This document shows, piece by piece, positions 29,800 through 36,791 of a DNA stretch of 64,000 nt. Location: assembly GCA_903821365.1 (NCBI GenBank), contig CAIJKY010000003.1, forward strand, positions 62,001-126,000. Reading direction: 5' to 3'. The notes below the pieces were generated by a model. The model searched no databases. It was given only the letters and a program-made list of their open reading frames with translations, and had not been told where the DNA came from. Made by a program: the position numbers and the translations under genes. The stretch is from an uncultured bacterium. Lineage in GTDB: Bacteria; Patescibacteriota; Saccharimonadia; Saccharimonadales; Saccharimonadaceae. How positions within the stretch are numbered: the stretch's first letter is position 1; each line of letters starts with the position of its first letter.

Positions 29800-31346
29800 G
29801 AGGTGTGCTCCACGGCGGCGCGGTGGCTCGCCTTTTTAGTACGGCGCATAAAGGCGGGGCGCGGGAAGTTGATTTTAGGACTTGCGGCATAGATAAATGG
29901 AACAAAGCAACAAACCGTTACGAGCGCCCAAGCGATGTTCGCCAACAGCGAAGCGCTCAGTCCTTCGCGTTGATATGCAACGGCAGCACCAACGATCGTC
30001 AATACGATGTAGGCAATCTGCGGCACCACCAGGTACAAGAAATTACCCTGGATGGCCTGCTTTGAAGTAATGGCAAATGATGTCTTTTGGTTAAGCAGCA
30101 CTGCGATAAGCGCTCGAATCTGCAAGAAGAATGAACTGATCGAGAACGATATAGCCTGGAATGTATAAGCGTAGTTACTCGTAGTTTGCAGCAGGTATAG
30201 GCTGACAAAAATGTACGGCGTGAAGACAAGTGCTAAGGTCATCGTTGAAGTTGTGATTGCGGTTGCACCAGTGAATAAGAAGATGATTGGCAAGAGTGCA
30301 TCAATCAACACGACACTGCCTGAAAGATAATAGCTCGCCGAAATAAGATACTGCATCTTTTGTTTAAATGTTAAGCCACGACGGAAGAGTGGATTAAATT
30401 TGAAGATAACTTCGAGGCTTCCACGTGTCCATCGATACTGCTGCTTGTAATATGACAAGAAGTCTTCGGGCGCAAGGCCTTCAGCGAGAACCTTTGGCAC
30501 ATAGACGCTCTTCCAGCCACGTTCGTGCATGAATAATGATGTCAAGAAATCTTCGGCAATGTTAAACTCGCACATACCACCAGCATCGCTCAAAGCTTCG
30601 CGGCTCAAGGCCATGTTAGTACCGCACATAAAGACAGAGCCAAGTCGGTTTTTACCGCTCATGATAGGTCCAAAGAACAGCGATTGCTGATCCCAAGCAA
30701 CTTGCGTAACGCGGTTTACGCCTTGGTTATTGTAATACTGCGGTGTCTGGACAAAGCCCATTTTAGGATCAATAAAGTAGCCCATGACTTCACGGAGGAA
30801 TGATACGTACGGTACGTGGTCGGCATCAAAAATAACGATGTATGGGCTCTTAGTTTGCTTGAGGGCATTATTAATATTGCCGGCCTTTGCCCCACCAGGT
30901 ACTTGCCGGGTGATCACGTTGATACCGAGCTTGTCGCCAAGTTCGACTACTTCGTGCCAGTTATCTTTTTTTGCGACAAAGCCGTCATTCAGAATATTGA
31001 CGGTAAATTTTGGGTAATCCATCGCCAGCGCTGCGCGAGCAGTCTCTTCGATGATTTCGATAGGCTCACCAGCAACAGTAATAAACACATCAACAGACTT
31101 TGAGAAGTATGGCGCAAAAACAGCGTCACTTCGCTTCTCCCAAACGGTGTAACAGTAACCGATAATCTGCCAGAGGTGGAATACCTCGCCAGCGATCAAT
31201 AGTGAAAACAATACAATATTGCCATGCTGGAAAAAGAAAGTAATGACGATAAAGTAAAGGACTGAGAGCACGCAGTTAAGCGCTAGGAGTGGTTTGCTTG
31301 CTGTGCCATGCAAGAAAGCAAATCGTTTGTTATCGTGGTTGGTCAT
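29796..31346 (-). CDS. BcsA-like processive family 2 glycosyltransferase
   Basis: This 516-aa membrane enzyme has two N-terminal helices (residues about 20-65), the cytoplasmic GT-A domain and five or more C-terminal helices. Catalytic motifs of the cellulose/hyaluronan synthase group are all present: VDVFITVAGEP, the UDP-binding FDADHVP, the base in FNIAEDF (TED equivalent) and QQYRWTRG (QxxRW). No PilZ domain is seen, so direct c-di-GMP control is unlikely. It should polymerise and export a beta-linked polysaccharide. The GH8-like gene just upstream overlaps its start by 17 nt, the pairing seen in cellulose operons (bcsA-bcsZ). Confidence 0.85.
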   Translation of the reverse strand: MTNHDNKRFAFLHGTASKPLLALNCVLSVLYFIVITFFFQHGNIVLFSLLIAGEVFHLWQIIGYCYTVWEKRSDAVFAPYFSKSVDVFITVAGEPIEIIEETARAALAMDYPKFTVNILNDGFVAKKDNWHEVVELGDKLGINVITRQVPGGAKAGNINNALKQTKSPYIVIFDADHVPYVSFLREVMGYFIDPKMGFVQTPQYYNNQGVNRVTQVAWDQQSLFFGPIMSGKNRLGSVFMCGTNMALSREALSDAGGMCEFNIAEDFLTSLFMHERGWKSVYVPKVLAEGLAPEDFLSYYKQQYRWTRGSLEVIFKFNPLFRRGLTFKQKMQYLISASYYLSGSVVLIDALLPIIFLFTGATAITTSTMTLALVFTPYIFVSLYLLQTTSNYAYTFQAISFSISSFFLQIRALIAVLLNQKTSFAITSKQAIQGNFLYLVVPQIAYIVLTIVGAAVAYQREGLSASLLANIAWALVTVCCFVPFIYAASPKINFPRPAFMRRTKKASHRAAVEHTS

Positions 31347-32508
31347 ACTGGCCCCCTATGTTCGGCAGATTGTTGTTGTACAGCGCAATACCTAACCATG
31401 TCCATGTATCATCACGGTAGCCAAGTACTTGTCGGTAACTTTGAGTATCAGGATTGTAGAGCGTCAGAAGTTTTTGCTGATAAATATCAGTTGCGGCTGG
31501 CTGATCGAATGCCAAGAAGTAACCCATAAGCATGCCGTATGTCGCAGGAATATCAGCAGCCGACTGAGCAGTACCTGTCGTACTGTAACGGGCAACAAGT
31601 TCATGATTTGCGTGCCAAGCGGTCGCAAGAGGTTGGTAGCTCGCAAGCAGACTCAAAGCGCGAGCGTCATTATTCCACTTGCTATCAAGTGCCAATGCAT
31701 ACGCAAGCTGCCAGCTGTCATCGCCGACCGTGCCGTTATTGGCACCGGTCTTCGTGAGTATGACATCAGTCGTACCGACTGGCGTGACCGCATATGATGT
31801 CGCAAGTAATTCGCCTGGATAGGCTTGTTGAGCGCCTTGCAAAAGTTCGTATGTATTATTAAGAACAGCCTTCCAGTCGTGTGACGGGTCAACACGGGCA
31901 AAGCTTCTGAGAATCTGGGGCGCAAAGTCGGCAGTGTTGAGCGTGTTTCCATCGGCAACCGATACAAATACTGGCTTACCATTGATGGTACGGACGTGGT
32001 CACGCCATAATGCCACCATGAGTGGACGAGAATCCCAAAGATACTTCCCTTCGCGCCAGCGAGCAGAGGCCATAATCAGTCCATATGCCATTTGCTGGTC
32101 AGCACCAGCCGAGGTTTTAGCATCTTTAATACCATAGTTACCATTGACGAGCTCGCCAAAAGTATTGGCAAAATGATAATCATCAGTTTGAAGATTATCC
32201 TTTGTCCATTGCCAGCTTTTATCAAATGTCGTGATGTCATCCATCCATACCGCACGTTGCATAGTGGTTGCCTGTCCCATCGCGGTTGAATTGCCATCAT
32301 TATCTTTTTGAATAGTACGGCCTGTACTTTCAAGAGTATTCTTTTTAAACGTACTCCAAAGCTCAAGCATTAAGCGATTTGGCGAATAGACTTCGGGCAC
32401 TGACACGCCGCCCGTCTGGCTCATGCGTGCAGCATAGGCTGAAGAACCGATCAGTGCACCGGCAAGTACCATAACGGCAATGGCCGCTATAATAAGGATT
32501 CTCTTCAC
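31330..32508 (-). CDS. GH8-like (BcsZ-type) secreted protein with altered catalytic site
   Basis: The 392-aa protein has an N-terminal signal/anchor (MKRILIIAAIAVMVLAGALIGSSAYA). The body follows glycoside hydrolase family 8: TTFDKSWQWTKDNL, then AGADQQMAYGLIMASARWREGKYLWD matching the (S)D.DxxiA..L..A...W region, and a later DDSWQLAYALALDSKW repeat of the alpha/alpha toroid. The family's catalytic acid normally sits in T.SEGQ; here the segment reads STAMGQ, with Met at the Glu position. The second-motif Asp (GAD) is kept. It may bind rather than cut glycan, or use another acid. It lies between two GT2 genes in one operon. Confidence 0.75.
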   Translation of the reverse strand: MKRILIIAAIAVMVLAGALIGSSAYAARMSQTGGVSVPEVYSPNRLMLELWSTFKKNTLESTGRTIQKDNDGNSTAMGQATTMQRAVWMDDITTFDKSWQWTKDNLQTDDYHFANTFGELVNGNYGIKDAKTSAGADQQMAYGLIMASARWREGKYLWDSRPLMVALWRDHVRTINGKPVFVSVADGNTLNTADFAPQILRSFARVDPSHDWKAVLNNTYELLQGAQQAYPGELLATSYAVTPVGTTDVILTKTGANNGTVGDDSWQLAYALALDSKWNNDARALSLLASYQPLATAWHANHELVARYSTTGTAQSAADIPATYGMLMGYFLAFDQPAATDIYQQKLLTLYNPDTQSYRQVLGYRDDTWTWLGIALYNNNLPNIGGQYDQPR

Positions 32509-33275
32509 GAGGTGGCTCCATGGATTCGTGCGACAAAGGCGCGGTTATTTTCAAAACCTGCACGTACTTGACGGCGCGAAACCTTAGCACGTAAAGACAA
32601 TGTTGCTTTCATGATCTCAAGCGAAGCTTTGACGACGCTTAATTTCACTGGGCCACTGTGGCGTTTCGCAAAGTCAATGTCGTGACTGACAATTCGGTAA
32701 CGACGGAGCAAACACTGCACGATGAACTCAAGATCGAAGCTCCAAGGTGATGGGTGCATCTCTAGACCATCGAAGACGCTGCGACGAAATACTTTTAGCC
32801 CTGACTGTGTGTCGTAGTCAATACCGAATAGAGCACGAGTAAAGACAAAGTTATAACTTGCAGAAACAAACTTGCGTAGAGCACTCGTGTCATTGCTCAC
32901 ACGGCGAGTAACGACAACATCAGCGTTTTCTTCAGTAATAAAGCGAACCATTTCAGGAATTGATTCAGGAGGGTACTGTAAATCGGCATCGATCATACAC
33001 AGTACATCGCCAGTTGCGCTGTCGACACCTTGTAAAATCGAGAAAGCTTTGCCTCGTTCACCACGTTTTTGTTCTACAGCAACGGGATACTTGTCTTTGA
33101 ATGAGTTAATCACCGCAACGGTGTTATCGTCAGAGAAGTCATCAATAAATAGAATGTCATAAGGAATGGTAGTCGGAGCCATTGCGCGAGCAATTCGCTC
33201 AATTAATAGAGCAATATTGCCTTCTTCGTTGAGCGTCGGCACTATGATAGAGAGTGAGGCTGAGCGGGTATGCAC
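32505..33275 (-). CDS. DPM1-like polyprenyl-phosphate sugar synthase (GT2)
   Basis: This 256-aa GT-A enzyme has no membrane helix. The N-terminus reads SLSIIVPTLNEEGNIALLIERI, the metal/donor motifs are DILFIDDFSDDNT and CMIDADLQYPPE, and QSGLKVFRRSVFDGL is typical of dolichol-phosphate mannose synthase-like proteins. It should load a sugar onto undecaprenyl phosphate, the donor needed by the GT39-like enzyme of the same operon. The start is GTG at 33275 with AAGGAAAA 8 nt upstream. Its stop overlaps the GH8-like start by 4 nt (ATGA). Confidence 0.85.
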   Translation of the reverse strand: MHTRSASLSIIVPTLNEEGNIALLIERIARAMAPTTIPYDILFIDDFSDDNTVAVINSFKDKYPVAVEQKRGERGKAFSILQGVDSATGDVLCMIDADLQYPPESIPEMVRFITEENADVVVTRRVSNDTSALRKFVSASYNFVFTRALFGIDYDTQSGLKVFRRSVFDGLEMHPSPWSFDLEFIVQCLLRRYRIVSHDIDFAKRHSGPVKLSVVKASLEIMKATLSLRAKVSRRQVRAGFENNRAFVARIHGATS

Positions 33276-33315
33276 AATGCTTTTCCTTAATAGAGTTAAC
33301 TTTTAAATCTTTTAT

Positions 33316-33344
33316 ACTGTAACAATAATTAGTCTTTTTGTCAA
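33316..33344 (-). promoter_or_regulatory. Promoter of the glycan operon
   Basis: A perfect TTGACA and TACAGT lie 17 nt apart on the minus strand, about 40 nt before the GTG of the DPM1-like gene. Confidence 0.75.
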
Positions 33345-33468
33345 CATAATTGTTTTACATATTTAATTTGCTGTGTACGACTGCACGCAAATAAGCACTT
33401 TAGCTCTATCATAACGCATAATAAGCGGCTTGAACATGATGTATTGACATTATTTTGAAACATGAGAT

Positions 33469-33501
33469 CGCCCCAGCATGCATGGCGTGCACACCGGGGC
33501 G
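33469..33501 (-). terminator. GC hairpin after the 226-aa coiled-coil gene
   Basis: CGCCCC / GGGGCG encloses GCATGC / GCGTGC. There is no clear T tract. It lies just past the stop of the 226-aa ORF and upstream of the glycan operon promoter. Confidence 0.55.
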
Positions 33502-33508
33502 GATCAAC

Positions 33509-34189
33509 TCAGTTGGTTGATGGCGGGTCTGGCTCGGGCGTTCCATCGTGAACGGCTTCTTGAAGCTGCCGAAGCAGATCGAGATGGCGCTGCTGCGCAG
33601 TCTTGAACTCGCTCTCGCACATCTCGAGATGGTCACAGGCGGCAGAGAGTTGAATCTCGGCAGCCGCGACCAGGCCTTCCCAACCACCGTTCTGCGCGCT
33701 TGGAGTCACCTCGTGTTGAACTCCGTCACTGATGAACCGTAGCGATGTCGCATCCTCACTCAGCGCCTTGCGATACTTCCACATAGCGTTCTGGAGGCCG
33801 TCGACGATACCTTGCGCTGTGGTCCAGGCTTCGTTACGCCGATGCGCCTCCACTTCTGCGTCACCAATGAGCAGCAGCAGTGCTTGCTGTTCGGCAGAAT
33901 GATTGGTGGTCGCTAGCAGCCTCTGAAGCCGCTTGGTTGCATCCTCTCTCAGCTTTGTGCGCCGATGCTCGAGCTCAGTCTCTCGGTGCTCGAGCGTCAT
34001 GCGATCAAGCGACAGCGCGTGCATCTGCAGCTCAAGCCACTTCTCGTCTTCAAAACGCTTGAGCGCCAGCTTGTCGAGCATTGGCTTCATCAATCGTCGT
34101 TGACCGAGCCAATAGCCGACAGCCAGCAGCACGACCGCGATCACGATACTCGCGATGGGCACCAGCAACACTAGTGGTTGCGTGTACAC
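33509..34189 (-). CDS. Single-pass membrane protein with long coiled coil, GC-rich
   Basis: This 226-aa protein is of unknown function. A hydrophobic helix at residues 5-28 (PLVLLVPIASIVIAVVLLAVGYWLG) is followed by QRRLMKPM and about 150 residues of heptad-like, charged sequence (MTLEHRETELEHRRTKLRED, EVEAHRRNEAWTTAQGIVDGLQ), so a coiled coil facing the cytoplasm is likely. The C-terminus is acidic/Pro-rich (DGTPEPDPPSTN). The start is GTG with GAGGAG 8 nt upstream. Codons are GC-rich compared with neighbours. It has its own promoter at 34243-34271 and a GC hairpin behind it, like the other patchy GC-rich genes here. Confidence 0.75.
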   Translation of the reverse strand: MYTQPLVLLVPIASIVIAVVLLAVGYWLGQRRLMKPMLDKLALKRFEDEKWLELQMHALSLDRMTLEHRETELEHRRTKLREDATKRLQRLLATTNHSAEQQALLLLIGDAEVEAHRRNEAWTTAQGIVDGLQNAMWKYRKALSEDATSLRFISDGVQHEVTPSAQNGGWEGLVAAAEIQLSAACDHLEMCESEFKTAQQRHLDLLRQLQEAVHDGTPEPDPPSTN

Positions 34190-34242
34190 AACTTCAACTC
34201 CTCTCTGGGAGTGGTCTAAGGTGAGCTCGTTTGAGCTTAGTT

Positions 34243-34271
34243 ATAATACAATGTTTTTGTGTTTACATCAA
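34243..34271 (-). promoter_or_regulatory. Promoter of the 226-aa coiled-coil gene
   Basis: TTGATG and TATTAT lie 17 nt apart on the minus strand. The -35 box overlaps the stop codon of the preceding phosphotransferase gene. Confidence 0.65.
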
Positions 34272-35041
34272 CTATTCGTTTTTGACTTAGAAAAGCCCTT
34301 CAGCCAATCAATATCTAAAACAATCTCCTCGGCGTCACCACGACGACGAAAGCTCGCCCAAGGCTCAATATTATTTCCGCCAAGCTCTTGGATTCGACAT
34401 AATTCTTCTTTAAGCCACTCGATTGCAGCATACAAAATATCATCTACCTTAAAGCTACCGTAGGCCTCGCATAGGACATTCAAGCGTTTACGCAGATTTG
34501 GCTGTTCGATAAAACCAGCTTGCTGCCAACCTTTTTCACCTCGAAGCGGCACAAAATAATAAGCCATCTGTGCTAAGTCTGTAACTCGCTCACCTGGCTC
34601 TGCAAAATCCCAGTCAATGATTCCTGTCAGCTCATCATCTTGCCAAAGAGTGTTCCAAGGGCCAAGATCACCATGACGAATTATTTGTCCAGGTAATTTT
34701 TCCATCTTGCCGATGCGCCAATGTGCATCTTCAGAGGGCTGAAAATTCTTAACTACGTCATGATATTTACGTAGCATTTTTGCAGCTTGGATCAAGCCGT
34801 GGTCGCTAAAAAGAGTCGCTGGCCAAGGTCGAGTCGCTGCGTTGCCAGGTAAAAAATTAAGTATCTCACGCCCTTGGTCATCAAAGCCGAGCGGACGGGG
34901 CGCAAAAGCAAGGCCTTCATCATTTAAAAAGCGTAATAATTCATGTATTGTCGCCGTCCATGGTCCGGCTTGGCGGTGCACAGTATCACCAATCTTTACA
35001 GGTGAGCTCACCGAGCCGAAGTCTAATTTTTCTTCTTCCAT
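34268..35041 (-). CDS. APH-family phosphotransferase (aminoglycoside/choline kinase-like)
   Basis: This 257-aa protein has the kinase-like core: the catalytic loop IIRHGDLGPWNTLW (HGDxxxxN) at about residues 138-151 and the metal-binding DFG-equivalent GIIDWDFAEPG shortly after. The N-terminal lobe is short (VKIGDTVHRQAGPWTATIHELLRFL). The family includes aminoglycoside, choline and fructosamine kinases; the substrate cannot be named, and resistance should not be assumed. A -10-like TATCAT lies 6 nt before the ATG, suggesting a leaderless message. Confidence 0.8.
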   Translation of the reverse strand: MEEEKLDFGSVSSPVKIGDTVHRQAGPWTATIHELLRFLNDEGLAFAPRPLGFDDQGREILNFLPGNAATRPWPATLFSDHGLIQAAKMLRKYHDVVKNFQPSEDAHWRIGKMEKLPGQIIRHGDLGPWNTLWQDDELTGIIDWDFAEPGERVTDLAQMAYYFVPLRGEKGWQQAGFIEQPNLRKRLNVLCEAYGSFKVDDILYAAIEWLKEELCRIQELGGNNIEPWASFRRRGDAEEIVLDIDWLKGFSKSKTNS

Positions 35042-35090
35042 CCTACTATGATACAGCAGTGCTCATGGACTAAAGAAGCTTGAACCAAAT

Positions 35091-35123
35091 AAAAAAGACG
35101 TTGGCATGCCAATCGTCTTTTTT
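35091..35123 (-). terminator. Terminator of tRNA-Leu
   Basis: AAAAAAGACG...TTGGC / GCCAA...CGTCTTTTTT forms a long stem with a 2-nt loop and a strong T tract on the minus strand, 13 nt past the tRNA. Confidence 0.85.
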
Positions 35124-35135
35124 ATAATAATCTCA

Positions 35136-35220
35136 TGGTGCGCGAGAGAGGACTTGAACCTCCACGCCTCACGGCACATGCTCCTAAGGCATGCGTGTCT
35201 ACCAATTCCACCACTCGCGC
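35136..35220 (-). tRNA. tRNA-Leu(UAG), CCA encoded
   Basis: This is an 85-nt type II tRNA. The acceptor stem GCGCGAG / CTCGCGC is perfect, the 7-nt anticodon loop CTTAGGA has anticodon TAG (reads CUA/CUG leucine codons), and there is a long variable arm (TGCCGTGAGGCGT). The T arm contains GGTTCAAGTCC, and the 3' CCA is encoded at 35136-35138. It is transcribed from its own promoter at 35231-35259. Confidence 0.95.
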
Positions 35221-35230
35221 GTACCTGATA

Positions 35231-35259
35231 ATACTACCCTAGGCTGACGGTTTTGACAA
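35231..35259 (-). promoter_or_regulatory. Promoter of tRNA-Leu
   Basis: TTGTCA and TAGTAT lie 17 nt apart on the minus strand, placing the start a few nt before the tRNA 5' end. The -35 box lies just after the rsmD stop. Confidence 0.65.
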
Positions 35260-35263
35260 TCAA

Positions 35264-35830
35264 TTAAACATGAAAAGAAGCCGCAATTTCTGCAGCTCCT
35301 TTTCGGTAAAAAATCAGCGCCGCGTCTCCATAACTAGATTTGTCCACCACAACAACTCCACTCACACTCGGCGCAGTCTCTCTACCTGGTTGTGATAATA
35401 CCATAAGCCCATTCGGCTGCAAATGGGTGGCGAGCATAGTGATTGTGGATAACTTAATGTCATCATAAGGTGGATCACAGATAACGATATCGTATAATTT
35501 GTCGGGGTTGTTTTCACTCCAGGCGCGGCAATTCGCTTTAATAAGCTTTACTTTTTCTGCAAGCTTAAGTTCGGTGATGTTCCGTTCGATAACGAGCTGT
35601 GCTTTGCGGTCACGCTCGATTGCTATTGCTCGGAACGCGCCGCGGCTAATCGCTTCAAAGCTAATCGCACCACTACCTGCAAATGGGTCAAGCACACGTT
35701 TACCACTAATATCACCCAGTTTATTAAATAACGCCGTACGAATACGATCACCCATCGGATGCGTCGTGAAGCCAGTCGGTGCGTCAAAGCGTTGGCCGCG
35801 CAACTCTCCGGCGATAATGCGAAGCTTCAT
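35264..35830 (-). CDS. rsmD: 16S rRNA (guanine966-N2)-methyltransferase
   Basis: This 188-aa Rossmann-fold methyltransferase has the N-terminal MKLRIIAGELRGQRF and THPMGDRIRTALFNKL hallmarks of RsmD, SAM motif I in VLDPFAGSGAISFEAISRGA, and the catalytic DPPYDD (motif IV). It should methylate G966 of 16S rRNA in the 30S head. The ATG overlaps the stop of the upstream zinc phospholipase-like gene by 4 nt. Confidence 0.95.
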   Translation of the reverse strand: MKLRIIAGELRGQRFDAPTGFTTHPMGDRIRTALFNKLGDISGKRVLDPFAGSGAISFEAISRGAFRAIAIERDRKAQLVIERNITELKLAEKVKLIKANCRAWSENNPDKLYDIVICDPPYDDIKLSTITMLATHLQPNGLMVLSQPGRETAPSVSGVVVVDKSSYGDAALIFYRKGAAEIAASFHV

Positions 35831-36654
35831 GTGCGTGCCTTTGTTTTTGGCGCAGATTGAGCCTTATATGCGGCTTCGTACCAAGCCAAAGTAACCACCT
35901 TAACAATAAGCGGTGTTAGTTCCTCGCGAGTTAATCGAGCCAATCGCGATGTCCAGCCATGCTTTTGAAATGTATCGTACATCTTCAGCGCATATACCTG
36001 GGCGGCTGCTTCTTTAAAAACAACGGCGATACCATCTTTTTTGACACGTTCAAGATCTTCCTTTGTCGGATAGCCAGAGAGTAGTTTGAGCGACGTTATG
36101 GTCGTTGCTACGCCCCATTCATATGTGCCATGCGCAGTCATTAAACCACCAGCGCCCCAAACATACCAGTTATTGCGAAACTTTTCACGCGCGCCCTCGC
36201 CTGGATACACCAATTTTTTATAGATTGTCGTCCGCGTCTCTTTCCCCTCGCCGCGAAGCTTCTCGAGACTTTCTTCAAAGGGCTCATGGTGTGCCGGCGT
36301 AAGACCATCGACAAGTGCATGCGCCATCCAGGCGGCTTCGAACGCTGCTCGCTCATGGTTGCCACTCTTAAGCGCCGCAACGAGGTTAAATTGGTGATCG
36401 CGCACCATATCAACGATGCCGTTATCATTAGGATCATTTGGATTGTAGTAGTGCCACGGCTCGTCCTGGGCTGGCGATTTACGTTTAAGCGCATCCGGGC
36501 CATTAACGCCTTCAAAATGGACAATAGCGCGTGCCGACGGGAACGGCAAACGAGGCGCAACCTGCGCCATAGCCTTACGAGCTACTCGGTCTATTTTTTG
36601 ATGCGCACCAAGCACTTTGCCAGAGCTAGAGCGCAGGGTCGTTCCAGAGTACAT
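35827..36654 (-). CDS. Predicted zinc-dependent phospholipase C / S1-P1 nuclease-fold protein
   Basis: This 275-aa, mostly helical protein has no signal peptide. His and Asp residues are spaced as in the trinuclear-zinc phospholipase C/S1-P1 group: GAHQKIDRVA near the N-terminus, IVHFEG, EPWHYYNPNDPNDNG, MVRDHQFNLVAAL, then AAWMAHALVDGLTPAHHEP (the 'w.aH.laD...P.H' signature). Substrate and location are not clear, since such enzymes are usually exported. The promoter is strong (36729-36757) with a leader of about 65 nt and no Shine-Dalgarno. It is co-transcribed with rsmD. Confidence 0.6.
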   Translation of the reverse strand: MYSGTTLRSSSGKVLGAHQKIDRVARKAMAQVAPRLPFPSARAIVHFEGVNGPDALKRKSPAQDEPWHYYNPNDPNDNGIVDMVRDHQFNLVAALKSGNHERAAFEAAWMAHALVDGLTPAHHEPFEESLEKLRGEGKETRTTIYKKLVYPGEGAREKFRNNWYVWGAGGLMTAHGTYEWGVATTITSLKLLSGYPTKEDLERVKKDGIAVVFKEAAAQVYALKMYDTFQKHGWTSRLARLTREELTPLIVKVVTLAWYEAAYKAQSAPKTKART

Positions 36655-36728
36655 AATGGTTTCACGGTTATGTTGATAACTGTTATTTTTCGCTGCTAAG
36701 CATGATTTAATAATGCTACTTGAGCTAG

Positions 36729-36757
36729 ATTATATAATGGAGAGCGCAAAAGAGCAA
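36729..36757 (-). promoter_or_regulatory. Promoter of the zinc phospholipase-like gene and rsmD
   Basis: TTGCTC and a consensus TATAAT lie 17 nt apart on the minus strand, in the 137-nt gap after recG. Confidence 0.75.
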
Positions 36758-36791
36758 GCATAAGCGCGAATTGGCAGCCAACGGGCCGCAC

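Noticed and set aside
33421-33520. Plus-strand TTGACA (33434-33439) and a short ORF from ATGAGATCGCCC
   Set aside because: No -10 box follows at a proper distance and the ORF is antisense to the 226-aa gene and covers its terminator.
34268-35041. Antibiotic-resistance call for the APH-family kinase
   Set aside because: The family also contains choline, homoserine and fructosamine kinases; no specific aminoglycoside-recognition feature can be read, so only the family is given.
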